13,056 nt of DNA from Pseudaquidulcibacter sp964443435 (GTDB taxonomy: Bacteria > Pseudomonadota > Alphaproteobacteria > Caulobacterales > Aquidulcibacteraceae), in assembly GCA_964443435.1 (NCBI GenBank), contig CAYUCW010000054.1, positions 1 to 13,056 of the forward strand, written 5' to 3'. Both the position numbers and the translations under genes were made by a program. Shown piece after piece: positions 1-7,470 of the stretch; position 1 is the first letter of the stretch; each line of letters begins with the position of its first letter. The notes below the pieces were generated by a model. The model was not told the origin of the DNA and ran no database searches. It saw only the letters and a list, made by a program, of their open reading frames with translations.

Positions 1-1220
1 GCAATTGGAACACAATTACTCATACCAGCCCAAAACTTTACCGCCATGAAATTATTTAAAAACGCTTTAGTGGCTAATTCTGGATGAGTCGGGTTTAAGG
101 CTTCTAGCTTTTTTATGGTACCAAACTCATCTATTTCAAATCTTAAATCAACACTTCCTGGTATTTCCTTTTCAATCATTTTTTCTGGGTAAGCATCGAT
201 ACGTATATAATTCTTCACAGTTGGAAGTGTATCTTCAATATAACAAGCGAACGCAGATTTATCATTGGTATCAATACGGTTCCTATAAAAGCTTCCGTTT
301 GACTGTGCTTCTATTAACTTAATGTGGTTCAAGTAATATTCAATTGAAAAATCTGGATTCTTATTTTTTATTTGCTGTGCCAGCAAAGAATTAAAGTATA
401 CATTATTAATATAAGCCTTTAAAACTTCAATTTCTTTAATTTTCACCTTTTTATCTTTATTATTGTTTAAATATTCAAAAATTACATCATGTAATTGAGC
501 AATTTTCTTTTGCTTTATTTGATTTAAATTATTTACTCCATCTAACCTAATTTTAAGAGTATTTGCGCATATAGCAAATCTATCAGAAAGATTCATTCCA
601 TCATTTTTAAATACATTTGGAATAATAGTTTTGAAATCTACTTTTTCTAGTTCAAGCACATATGAATCATACAATTTTATAAATGCAGTTTTTGTTTCCG
701 TACTAAAATTTTGGAATCCACCATTAGCTCGATAAAAATCACTTAAGATACTTTTAATAAAAATTTCATTCTGTCCTAATGTTTGTTTAAAACTGCCATT
801 TTTTGAATATGTATCAATAAGGTTTGAACAGGTGTTGAATACTATACGCTGATTATAATTTAAATGATACGTGCCAAAACTAGGTATATTTGATTCAAAT
901 CGCGATGCTGAATTATTGTTATTTTGATTAATTAGTTTAAGCGCATCTGACTTGGTTTTTGTATAGTCTTTTAATTGTTCTGCGTTTGAATTTAATAAAC
1001 TACCACTATAATTTCTTTCATCTACAATTTGAACATTACCACTACTATACATATTTGGTGTTGGATAGTTAGGTATGATTTCACTAGCTCTTTGATTTCC
1101 TAATGTAGTTAAAGTATTTGGATCTGGAATATTTAACCCTTGCCGCACGCTGCTTTGCTGTCCATAGGCATTATTAGAGAATATATTAAGAACCAAGATT
1201 AAAATAAGATATTTTTTCAT
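1..1220 (-). CDS. Secreted protein of unknown function with a TonB C-terminal-like domain (3' end beyond window)
   Basis: An open frame of 406 codons runs from an ATG at 1220 to the left edge without a stop, so the C-terminus is missing. Residues 1-20 form a Sec signal peptide: MKK, a hydrophobic stretch, then an Ala-Tyr-Gly cleavage site before QQSS. Residues 21-340 are Asn/Lys/Ile-rich, low in complexity near 95-105, and match no family I recognise; cysteines are at 131, 218, 326 and 403. Residues about 340-398 fit the TonB C-terminal domain pattern (YPE, then G-S-V-D-L-R-F-E-I-D-E-F-G-T-I, then an alpha helix and V-K-F). A GGGGAG ribosome site lies six bases upstream of the ATG. No proline-rich linker or retained membrane anchor is visible, so it is not a classical TonB; a periplasmic or surface protein is inferred. 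GC is low: 13 of 60 bases at 481-540 against 32 of 60 at 4321-4380. This may indicate transfer. The reading frame is sure, the function unknown. Confidence 0.85.
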   Translation of the reverse strand, partial: MKKYLILILVLNIFSNNAYGQQSSVRQGLNIPDPNTLTTLGNQRASEIIPNYPTPNMYSSGNVQIVDERNYSGSLLNSNAEQLKDYTKTKSDALKLINQNNNNSASRFESNIPSFGTYHLNYNQRIVFNTCSNLIDTYSKNGSFKQTLGQNEIFIKSILSDFYRANGGFQNFSTETKTAFIKLYDSYVLELEKVDFKTIIPNVFKNDGMNLSDRFAICANTLKIRLDGVNNLNQIKQKKIAQLHDVIFEYLNNNKDKKVKIKEIEVLKAYINNVYFNSLLAQQIKNKNPDFSIEYYLNHIKLIEAQSNGSFYRNRIDTNDKSAFACYIEDTLPTVKNYIRIDAYPEKMIEKEIPGSVDLRFEIDEFGTIKKLEALNPTHPELATKAFLNNFMAVKFWAGMSNCVPI

Positions 1221-1230
1221 TAAATTCTCC

Positions 1231-1258
1231 CCTAATATATTATTAGGTTGAAATTATA
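1231..1258 (-). promoter_or_regulatory. Putative -10 box and 5' hairpin of the secreted-protein gene
   Basis: On the minus strand a perfect TATAAT occupies 1258-1253. A TTAGAA that could act as -35 lies 18 bp upstream at 1282-1277, inside the end of the divL-like gene. Just downstream, 1247-1231 is a perfect 7-bp inverted repeat (CCTAATA, three-base loop, TATTAGG). Its second arm runs into the GGGGAG ribosome site at 1232-1227. If transcription starts about seven bases after the -10 box, the message would begin with this hairpin. It may be an operator, a 5' stabiliser or a translation-limiting hairpin. This is inference from sequence only. Confidence 0.4.
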
Positions 1259-1270
1259 TTATTTGCAATC

Positions 1271-3607
1271 CTAAAATTCTAATTCTGGGTTATTGGCACT
1301 TTGTTTTGGGACTTCGTGGAAATGGCAAATAACACTTATAATATTGCCTTTATTCTTCATTGAAAGCCAACCGCCATGAAGCTCTATGAATTTTTTGACC
1401 AATACAAGACCTAAGCCGCCTTGCTTTGTGCCTTCGGTAAAGGCTTCAAACTCCATTGCTCCAAGTTTTGGATTAAAATTATGATTAGGCGCCGATACGA
1501 TTATATCGACTGTATCTTCAATGCGTATTGCCGAAAGCGAAATATTATCGCCTTCTTTGCAATTACGCATCGCATTATCAATTAAGTTTATCATAATCTG
1601 ACGAATGCGTTTTTCATCGGCGCGAATTAAACCAACATCAGGTGGGCAATTAATATCAATTAAAACCTGGGCATCGGTTACTTTGGTTCTTGCAAGCTCA
1701 GAGCTATCTAAGAATAGTTTTTCTATATTCACATCGCCCAAATCAAGGGGCGCTTGCCCCGCATCAATCATTGCCAAATCAAGTAAATCATTCACCATTT
1801 TTTCAAGTGAGTCCGATGCAGATTTTACATTCTCAATATAGTCAGTTTGGTTTTGATTGAGTTCACCGCCAAATCCTTGAAGAAGGAAATCTGTATAGCC
1901 CTTAATAGTATTAAGTGGGGTACGTAATTGATATGATACTTTTTCAAGGAATGAAGTTTTAAGATTATCAGCTTCGGCAAGCGCATCGGCTTTTTCGCGC
2001 AATAATTTTTCCATTTCTTCATGTACGGTAATATCCGTAAAGGCAACCAAAGTTGCGCCATCTGGTAATGGTCTTGTAAGCCAGACAAGAGTCTTGCCGC
2101 CTTGAATTTTGATTTCACCTTGGGTTTCTTGTCTTGCATTCGGGCTTGGGTCGCAAATTCTTGCTTCTAAATCAATCCAGAATTCATCATTATCATATTG
2201 ATTTTTAGCTATGCGATATATTTTTCCAAACTCCGCTCTTTCATCAATAAAGGCATAGTCAAGATTCCAAATGTCACAGAATGATTTATTCGCAAGCGCA
2301 AGCTTCCCATCAGAGCTGAATACCGCGATACCTTCATTAAGCTTATCGAGTGTAGATCTTTGCACTTCGATTTGGGTTTTGAATTGCGCCTGTAATAATG
2401 CTTTATCGGAAATGTCTTCAAATAAAACCAATAGACCCCCTGTTGGTTGCCTTTGTCGCATTACGCGCATAATACGCCCATCTGGCAAAGTCCAAGTTTC
2501 GTCAGGGATTGCACTCGTGGCTTTGTAATGAGCGATTTCACTTTCTTTGAAGTGAAGATAATTTCCTTGATGCGGAAGCCTTGAGCGCGACCTTAGCCTA
2601 TCAAGTAATTCTTCATGGCTTGGCTGTTCATCAAGCCAAGAATGTTCAATGCCCCATAATTTTGCGAATGCATGATTATAAGTATTTAAGCGCCTTGAAG
2701 CATCAAATACTGCAACGGCTTCATTAAGATGATTAAGGGTTTCAGTATGCGCTTTGGCTTCACGCTTAAGAATTTCCGAAGTTTCAATTTCATCGGAAAT
2801 ATCAAATGCCATGCCCATTGCGCCATCAAATGTAGGGGAAATTAAAATTCTATATGGCTTACGCTCACCAAAGGCATTTATTGCGCGTGTATCCACCATA
2901 TTATGGCCTGAGATTGCTTTTATGCCATCTTCAATACATTTTTTATCAAGGCTTACATCCGAATTTATCGCGCTCTCGATTGAATCTTTTTCAACTATTT
3001 CTAAGAAGGCCGAATTTGCCCAAACCAATTTTCCTTCATGGTCGATTTTCCATACTGGTGTTGGAATTGCCATAGTACCAATTGCGCCGAAACTATCTTG
3101 TGTTGGGCGCATTGAAACAAACGCATTCGCGCCAATTGGCATGCCTTCAATTTTTATACCGCGCAAAACTTGATCAAAAGATTTTCCATTTTCACGTAAT
3201 TGCTTAAGGTTTTCTGCAAACTCTGGGCTTTTATCTATTGCCGATCTTATTAATTGCACATTATCAGTGTCGGTATTTTGCACATTAGTTAAATAGCCAA
3301 GAAGTTTCTTAATCTTAGACAAAGCATTTTTATCACCAACCCCATCAGGATTACCAATATTAAAACCATCATCGGTTTCTGGCCATATGAAATAATATTT
3401 GTTGGAATTATTGAATGCCATAAGGCTTAATTCATCAATATTTACAGCATCAAATAAATTTTCGCTGTTTTGATTTTTTGGCTTTTTTTCCAAAAGACTT
3501 GAAATAATAAATGCAATGCCGGCCCCAAGTAAAAAACTTGGCGCATATCCCATTAGAGAAGAAAAATTAATATTATTTAGAAATTCAAAACTTAAAAGCA
3601 AAAACAT
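1271..3607 (-). CDS. divL: DivL-like PAS-domain sensor kinase homologue (tyrosine in place of the H-box histidine)
   Basis: 778 residues. A membrane segment lies near 19-38. Three PAS domains follow, near 175-275 (PVWKIDHEGKLVWAN), 285-400 and 412-528 (LNEGIAVFSSDGKLALAN). A short linker helix, a HisKA dimerisation helix pair (about 549-615) and a HATPase domain (about 655-765) complete it. The H-box reads SYQLRTPLN, so the phospho-acceptor histidine is Tyr559 (codon 1933-1931). The same substitution defines Caulobacter DivL (about 769 residues, three or more PAS domains, N-terminal membrane segment). DivL binds DivK and tunes the CckA-CtrA cell-cycle relay. The N-box (NLIDNA, 674-679) and G2 box (GGLGL, 730-734) are present, but no DxGxG G1 box is visible. 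The ATG at 3607 is bounded by an in-frame stop just upstream and has no clear ribosome site; Met19 is an alternative start. Its neighbours tsaE, amgK, murU and ahcY fit my memory of alphaproteobacterial gene order. It could be a DivL paralogue. Confidence 0.85.
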   Translation of the reverse strand: MFLLLSFEFLNNINFSSLMGYAPSFLLGAGIAFIISSLLEKKPKNQNSENLFDAVNIDELSLMAFNNSNKYYFIWPETDDGFNIGNPDGVGDKNALSKIKKLLGYLTNVQNTDTDNVQLIRSAIDKSPEFAENLKQLRENGKSFDQVLRGIKIEGMPIGANAFVSMRPTQDSFGAIGTMAIPTPVWKIDHEGKLVWANSAFLEIVEKDSIESAINSDVSLDKKCIEDGIKAISGHNMVDTRAINAFGERKPYRILISPTFDGAMGMAFDISDEIETSEILKREAKAHTETLNHLNEAVAVFDASRRLNTYNHAFAKLWGIEHSWLDEQPSHEELLDRLRSRSRLPHQGNYLHFKESEIAHYKATSAIPDETWTLPDGRIMRVMRQRQPTGGLLVLFEDISDKALLQAQFKTQIEVQRSTLDKLNEGIAVFSSDGKLALANKSFCDIWNLDYAFIDERAEFGKIYRIAKNQYDNDEFWIDLEARICDPSPNARQETQGEIKIQGGKTLVWLTRPLPDGATLVAFTDITVHEEMEKLLREKADALAEADNLKTSFLEKVSYQLRTPLNTIKGYTDFLLQGFGGELNQNQTDYIENVKSASDSLEKMVNDLLDLAMIDAGQAPLDLGDVNIEKLFLDSSELARTKVTDAQVLIDINCPPDVGLIRADEKRIRQIMINLIDNAMRNCKEGDNISLSAIRIEDTVDIIVSAPNHNFNPKLGAMEFEAFTEGTKQGGLGLVLVKKFIELHGGWLSMKNKGNIISVICHFHEVPKQSANNPELEF

Positions 3608-3618
3608 AATCCATTATG

Positions 3619-3633
3619 TCAAATTATGCTTAA
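3619..3633 (-). promoter_or_regulatory. Possible CtrA-like site upstream of divL
   Basis: The minus strand reads TTAA, seven bases, TTGA, ending 11 bases before the divL ATG. CtrA sites in alphaproteobacteria follow TTAA-N7-TTAA, so seven of eight defined positions match with the right spacing. The region is very AT-rich, so chance is a real alternative. A TTGACA hexamer overlaps the downstream half. Confidence 0.25.
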
Positions 3634-3640
3634 TAAACTC

Positions 3641-3675
3641 TAAAATAAAAAAAAGCGATGCATAAGCACCGCTTT
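3641..3675 (-). terminator. Rho-independent terminator of ahcY
   Basis: Read on the minus strand, arms AAAGCGGTGC (3675-3666) and GCATCGCTTT (3661-3652) pair over 10 bp with one G-U, around a four-base loop. The run of eight T (3654-3647) overlaps the end of the second arm. It sits 21 bases after the ahcY stop and before divL, so divL probably has its own promoter. Confidence 0.85.
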
Positions 3676-3696
3676 AATTTTCAGTAATTTATAGAA

Positions 3697-5088
3697 TTAA
3701 TATCTATAAGTATCAGGCTTAAATGGTCCAGATATTGGAACTTCAATATATTTGGATTGCTCTTCTGAAAGTTCAGTTAGAGTTGCGCCAACTTTTGCAA
3801 GGTGCAAACGCGCTACTTTCTCATCTAATGATTTAGGAAGCACATAAACTTTATTTTCATAAGCTGATAAATTTGTATGTAATTCAATTTGCGCCAAAGT
3901 CTGGTTTGTAAATGATGCCGACATAACAAATGATGGGTGACCAGTTGCATTGCCAAGATTTACCAAACGACCTTCAGAAAGCATAATAATACGCTTACCA
4001 TCAGGGAATTCGATTTCGTCAACTTGAGGCTTCACATTGTGCCATTTATAGTTTTTAGTTGCCGCAACTTGGATTTCGCTATCGAAATGACCTATATTAC
4101 AAACAATTGCGCGATCTTTCATTGCGCGCATATGCTCAATTGTAATTACGTCTTTATTACCAGTCGCAGTTACGAAAATATCAGCGCGTGGCGCCGCTTG
4201 TTCCATAGTTACAACTTCATAACCTTCCATTGCCGCTTGAAGTGCACAAATTGGATCTATTTCTGAAATCATTACACGGCAACCAGCATTACGAAGTGAA
4301 GCCGCAGAGCCTTTACCAACGTCACCAAAACCGCAAACCATTGCAACTTTGCCCGCCATCATCACATCAGTACCACGGCGAATACCGTCAACCAAAGATT
4401 CTTTACAACCATAAAGATTGTCGAATTTAGATTTTGTCACGCTATCATTTACGTTAATACCTGGGAATGGAAGCTCACCACGTTCCGCCATTTGATAAAG
4501 TCTATGAACACCAGTTGTTGTTTCTTCTGAAACGCCTTTTACAGATTTTGCAAGCGCAGAATAGAAGCCAGGTTTTTCAGCCAAATAGCGTTTCATAACC
4601 GCAAATAATGCTTCTTCTTCTTCATTTTGTGGATTTGAAATTACGCTTGCATCTTTTTCAGCTTTTGGACCAAGAACGCAAAGAAGCGTTGCATCGCCGC
4701 CATCATCAAGAATAAGATTAGGGAAGCCGCCATCATGCCATTCAACAGTTTTGTGAACATATTCCCAATATTCAAGCAATGTTTCGCCTTTTTTCGCAAA
4801 TACAGGAACGCCAGTTGCCGCAATGGCCGCCGCCGCTTGGTCTTGGGTTGAATAAATATTGCAAGATGACCATTGAACATCTGCACCCAAAGCCGTCAAA
4901 GTTTCAATCAAAACCGCTGTTTGAATTGTCATATGCAGGCAGCCGGCAATACGCGCGCCTTTTAAAACTTGCTTTGGGCCATATTCTTCGCGAGTTGCCA
5001 TTAGACCTGGCATTTCGATTTCAGCGATTTTAATTTCTTTACGACCCCAGTCAGCAAGGCCAATGTCAGTTACGATATAATTAGTCAT
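3697..5088 (-). CDS. ahcY: S-adenosylhomocysteinase (adenosylhomocysteinase)
   Basis: Hydrolyses S-adenosylhomocysteine to adenosine and homocysteine in the cytoplasm using bound NAD, relieving product inhibition of methyltransferases. The frame opens 15 codons earlier (5133), but I choose the ATG at 5088 because AAAGGA lies six bases upstream and the product then begins MTNYIVTDIGLADWGRKEI, typical of the family, with 463 residues. Numbered from there, the substrate region includes CNIYSTQDQAAAA (about 76-88), and the catalytic stretch NDSVTKSKFDN is near 214-224. The NAD-binding loop GFGDVGKG is near 253-260. The C-terminus KPDTYRY is the conserved tail that reaches the partner subunit. The bacterial-type insert (EYWEYVHKTVEW) is present. 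It is monocistronic with its own terminator and diverges from tsaE. I recognised no SAH riboswitch in the short leader. Confidence 0.97.
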   Translation of the reverse strand: MTNYIVTDIGLADWGRKEIKIAEIEMPGLMATREEYGPKQVLKGARIAGCLHMTIQTAVLIETLTALGADVQWSSCNIYSTQDQAAAAIAATGVPVFAKKGETLLEYWEYVHKTVEWHDGGFPNLILDDGGDATLLCVLGPKAEKDASVISNPQNEEEEALFAVMKRYLAEKPGFYSALAKSVKGVSEETTTGVHRLYQMAERGELPFPGINVNDSVTKSKFDNLYGCKESLVDGIRRGTDVMMAGKVAMVCGFGDVGKGSAASLRNAGCRVMISEIDPICALQAAMEGYEVVTMEQAAPRADIFVTATGNKDVITIEHMRAMKDRAIVCNIGHFDSEIQVAATKNYKWHNVKPQVDEIEFPDGKRIIMLSEGRLVNLGNATGHPSFVMSASFTNQTLAQIELHTNLSAYENKVYVLPKSLDEKVARLHLAKVGATLTELSEEQSKYIEVPISGPFKPDTYRY

Positions 5089-5130
5089 GTTTTTTCCTTT
5101 AGCGAACGCCAAGTTTGCAATTAACTTAAA

Positions 5131-5159
5131 CATATAAAGAAATCTTTAAGTGATTGCAA
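5131..5159 (-). promoter_or_regulatory. Candidate ahcY promoter
   Basis: On the minus strand, TTGCAA (5159-5154) is separated by 17 bp from TATATG (5136-5131). This lies about 43 bases upstream of the chosen ahcY ATG. Each hexamer matches four of six consensus bases, so this is a moderate candidate. Confidence 0.4.
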
Positions 5160-5162
5160 GCT

Positions 5163-5199
5163 TTGAAGATGATTTTGCATTAGTATATATAAAACTAAT
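5163..5199 (+). promoter_or_regulatory. Candidate tsaE-amgK-murU promoter with inverted repeat over the -10 box
   Basis: TTGAAG (5163-5168) is 17 bp upstream of TATATA (5186-5191), leaving a leader of about 17 bases before the tsaE ATG. A 6-bp inverted repeat (ATTAGT at 5179-5184, ACTAAT at 5194-5199) straddles the -10 box and could be an operator. An AAGG ribosome site lies at 5205-5208. Confidence 0.4.
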
Positions 5200-5214
5200 A
5201 AGATAAGGCGATTT

Positions 5215-5667
5215 ATGCGATTTGATTTAAATAATAGTGACGCTACCCTAGAATTTGCTGCAAAACTTGCGGACATTTCTAAAAAAGGCGATTTTATTGC
5301 ACTATTTGGTGATTTGGGAATGGGGAAAACCACTTTTTCGCGTGGTTTTATAAATGCACTTTTGGGCGATATCGAAGTGCCAAGCCCAACATTCACACTT
5401 TTGCAAACCTATGATTATGAAATCCCAATTTATCATTTTGATTTATATCGCTTAAAATCGCCCGAAGAAATTTGGGAATTAGGTTGGGAAGATATAATTG
5501 ACGGCATAAGTTTGGTTGAATGGCCGCAAATGGCAGGTGAATATTTACCGAAAAATCGCTTGGAAATCCACTTGCAACAAAATGCAAATGGCCGCATTGC
5601 TTTATTAAAACCAAATGGCGCAAATTGGGAAGCAAGATTAGAAAAGGTCAAAAATGCCTTCATTTGA
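5215..5667 (+). CDS. tsaE: tRNA threonylcarbamoyladenosine (t6A) biosynthesis ATPase TsaE
   Basis: TsaE (YjeE family) is the cytoplasmic P-loop ATPase that works with TsaB and TsaD to make t6A at position 37 of ANN-decoding tRNAs. The product has 150 residues, the usual size. The Walker A loop GDLGMGKTT is at 32-40. The family motif PSPTF is at 56-60, the HFDLYRL segment at 74-80 carries the conserved aspartate, and GWEDIIDGISLVEWP (90-104) is the conserved C-terminal region. The start is supported by AAGG six bases upstream. It heads an operon: the amgK start lies inside its 3' end with a 14-base overlap, so translation is probably coupled. In alphaproteobacteria, as I recall, tsaE often travels with amgK and murU. 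Confidence 0.95.
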   Translation: MRFDLNNSDATLEFAAKLADISKKGDFIALFGDLGMGKTTFSRGFINALLGDIEVPSPTFTLLQTYDYEIPIYHFDLYRLKSPEEIWELGWEDIIDGISLVEWPQMAGEYLPKNRLEIHLQQNANGRIALLKPNGANWEARLEKVKNAFI

Positions 5668-6730
5668 AAATAAAATAAGTGAAATAATTGTCAAATCTGG
5701 CTTTGAAGGGGCAGTTCGTATAAATCTTGCCGCTGATGCATCCACAAGAACTTATGAACGCCTAGAGCTTAATGGCAAAAGCGCAATTCTTATGAAAGCG
5801 CCGCCAGGCAATGAAAACCCCCCTTGCCCAATTAATGCCGATATAGAAGCGCGAATTGCCCTTGGCTGGAATGCAACCTCACGCCTTGCCGCCTCACGTG
5901 TAGAGGCATTTGTGGCGATTGCAGATTTTCTTGAAACTAATGGCTTTAAAGCACCAAAAATATACGCTGAAGATTATGAAACCGGACTTGCCGTAATCGA
6001 AGATCTTGGAAATAATCTGTACGCGGATTTATTGAAAGAATTCCCAGAAAAAGAAGATGAACTATATACTGCCGCAGGGAAATTACTTGCTAAGCTTCAT
6101 GCATTAGAAGTCCCTAAGACAATTCCTTCACCAAATGGCGAATGGCCCATTCTTGAATTTGATAGGCTTGCCTTAGAAGTTAATGCCGATTTATTCATTG
6201 ATTGGGTGCCGCAATATCTTGGAATTGCTAGCTTTAGTGATGAAACTATTCTTGAGTGGCAAAGCCTTAGAGATGAAATTATTGATGAAATCCTTACCCA
6301 TAAAAGAGTGCTTACATTAAGGGATTATCATGCCGAAAATATGCTTTGGCTTGATGGCCAAATTGGTCTTTTAGATTTTCAAGATGCCGTACTTGGCTTT
6401 AGGGCATGGGATTTTTCTATGCTTCTTCATGATGCAAGACGCGATGTTTCAAAATCTGCTTATAATTCCGCAATAAATGCTTATTGCGATGAAACAGGCG
6501 CAAAAAAAGAAGAATTAGAAAAAGAAATCGCACTTGAAGGCGCTATAAATACCCTAAGGATTATTGGTATTTTCTCAAGACTTATAAAACGCGATGGCAA
6601 GGAAAAATATCGTGCTTTTATGCCGCGTGAAATTGGGCATTTAGAAGAAATATTAGAGCATCCAAAACTTGCAAAATTAAAAGCATTTATAATGCAAAAT
6701 GCGCCTATTGAATCTTTAAGGAATTCATAA
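5654..6730 (+). CDS. amgK: N-acetylmuramate/N-acetylglucosamine 1-kinase (aminoglycoside phosphotransferase fold)
   Basis: 358 residues of the APH/choline-kinase fold. AmgK phosphorylates the anomeric hydroxyl of MurNAc (and GlcNAc) released from recycled peptidoglycan, giving MurNAc 1-phosphate for MurU. The likely ATP-binding lysine is in ILMKAPPG (about 45-52). The hinge follows near VIEDLGNNLYADLL (114-127). The catalytic loop LRDYHAEN (222-229) supplies Asp224 and Asn229. The metal-binding DFQDAVLG (241-248) replaces the DFG motif, and FRAWDFSMLLHDARRDV follows as in this family. The ATG at 5654 overlaps the tsaE end, and AAAGG lies close upstream. The last base of its stop is the first base of the murU ATG. 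An unrelated small-molecule kinase role is possible from fold alone, but the adjacent murU makes AmgK strongly favoured. Confidence 0.9.
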   Translation: MPSFENKISEIIVKSGFEGAVRINLAADASTRTYERLELNGKSAILMKAPPGNENPPCPINADIEARIALGWNATSRLAASRVEAFVAIADFLETNGFKAPKIYAEDYETGLAVIEDLGNNLYADLLKEFPEKEDELYTAAGKLLAKLHALEVPKTIPSPNGEWPILEFDRLALEVNADLFIDWVPQYLGIASFSDETILEWQSLRDEIIDEILTHKRVLTLRDYHAENMLWLDGQIGLLDFQDAVLGFRAWDFSMLLHDARRDVSKSAYNSAINAYCDETGAKKEELEKEIALEGAINTLRIIGIFSRLIKRDGKEKYRAFMPREIGHLEEILEHPKLAKLKAFIMQNAPIESLRNS

Positions 6731-7470
6731 TGAATACGCCTGAAAAAATACCTCATAAAGCTATGGTTTTTGCCGCAGGGCTTGGAACGCGCATGCGCCC
6801 TATTACTAATGATAGACCCAAAGCCATGGTTGAGGTTGCAGGCAAAACACTTATAAATCATTTATTAGACAGGCTTGCGGACGCAGGCATTGAAACCGCA
6901 ATTGTAAATACATTTCATTTTGCCGATAAATTAGTGACACACTTATCCCCGCGCCAAAATAATTCACCAAAGCTTATATTTTCAAGAGAAGATAATTTAC
7001 CAGAGCCACTTGAAACCGAAGGAGGACTTATTAATGCGCTTGATAAATTAGGTGAAGGCACAATTCTTACTTGTAATGCCGATGCAATCTGGCTTGAAGA
7101 CACGGCAATAGCGCGCCTTATAAATGCTTATGATCCTTTAAAAATGAATGGGCTTTTATTATTGGCGCGAATTGATAGATCCCTTGGTTTTGATGGTAAT
7201 GGCGATTTTTTCATGGATAGCGAAGGTAAATTAACAAGGCGCGGCGATGCACCATCTTCGCCTTTTGCCTATGCGGGTGTACAGATTACCGACACTAAAC
7301 ATTTTAAAAATAAGCCAATTGAAAAGCGTTCTTTATCCAAAACTTGGTTTGAAGAATGGATACCCAATGAAAAACTTTATGGGCTTGAGCTTGAAGGTGA
7401 TTGGCTTCATGTTGGTGACCCAAAAGCAAGGATGGACGCCGAAGCGAAATTACTCTCGCTTCGCCCATAA
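6730..7470 (+). CDS. murU: N-acetylmuramate 1-phosphate uridylyltransferase
   Basis: A 246-residue sugar-1-phosphate nucleotidyltransferase. MurU converts MurNAc 1-phosphate and UTP to UDP-MurNAc, completing the salvage route that bypasses MurA and MurB and so lowers dependence on the fosfomycin-sensitive step. The signature GLGTRMRPITNDRPK (17-31) carries the phosphate-binding loop and lysine. ETEGGLINAL (95-104) contacts the nucleotide. CNADAIW (115-121) supplies a metal-binding aspartate, and GDWLHVGDPKA (223-233) matches the second metal site. The ATG at 6730 overlaps the amgK stop by one base, with AAGGA seven bases upstream. The 3' end overlaps the convergent trmD by 21 bases. It could be another NDP-sugar pyrophosphorylase such as a mannose-1-phosphate guanylyltransferase, but size and partner favour MurU. 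Confidence 0.9.
   Translation: MNTPEKIPHKAMVFAAGLGTRMRPITNDRPKAMVEVAGKTLINHLLDRLADAGIETAIVNTFHFADKLVTHLSPRQNNSPKLIFSREDNLPEPLETEGGLINALDKLGEGTILTCNADAIWLEDTAIARLINAYDPLKMNGLLLLARIDRSLGFDGNGDFFMDSEGKLTRRGDAPSSPFAYAGVQITDTKHFKNKPIEKRSLSKTWFEEWIPNEKLYGLELEGDWLHVGDPKARMDAEAKLLSLRP

Noticed and set aside
2754..3173. A 139-codon open frame on the plus strand inside the divL-like gene, and similar frames elsewhere
   Set aside because: They are shadows of strong coding sequence on the other strand, with no ribosome sites and no recognisable protein features.
5089..5133. The 15-codon upstream extension of ahcY to the ATG at 5133
   Set aside because: It has no ribosome site, overlaps the likely promoter -10 box, and adds residues not typical of the family, whereas the ATG at 5088 has AAAGGA at good spacing.
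5089..5214. A possible SAH or SAM riboswitch in front of ahcY
   Set aside because: The leader between the candidate promoter and the ATG is about 35-45 bases and AT-rich, too short and lacking the paired GC-rich elements of known classes.
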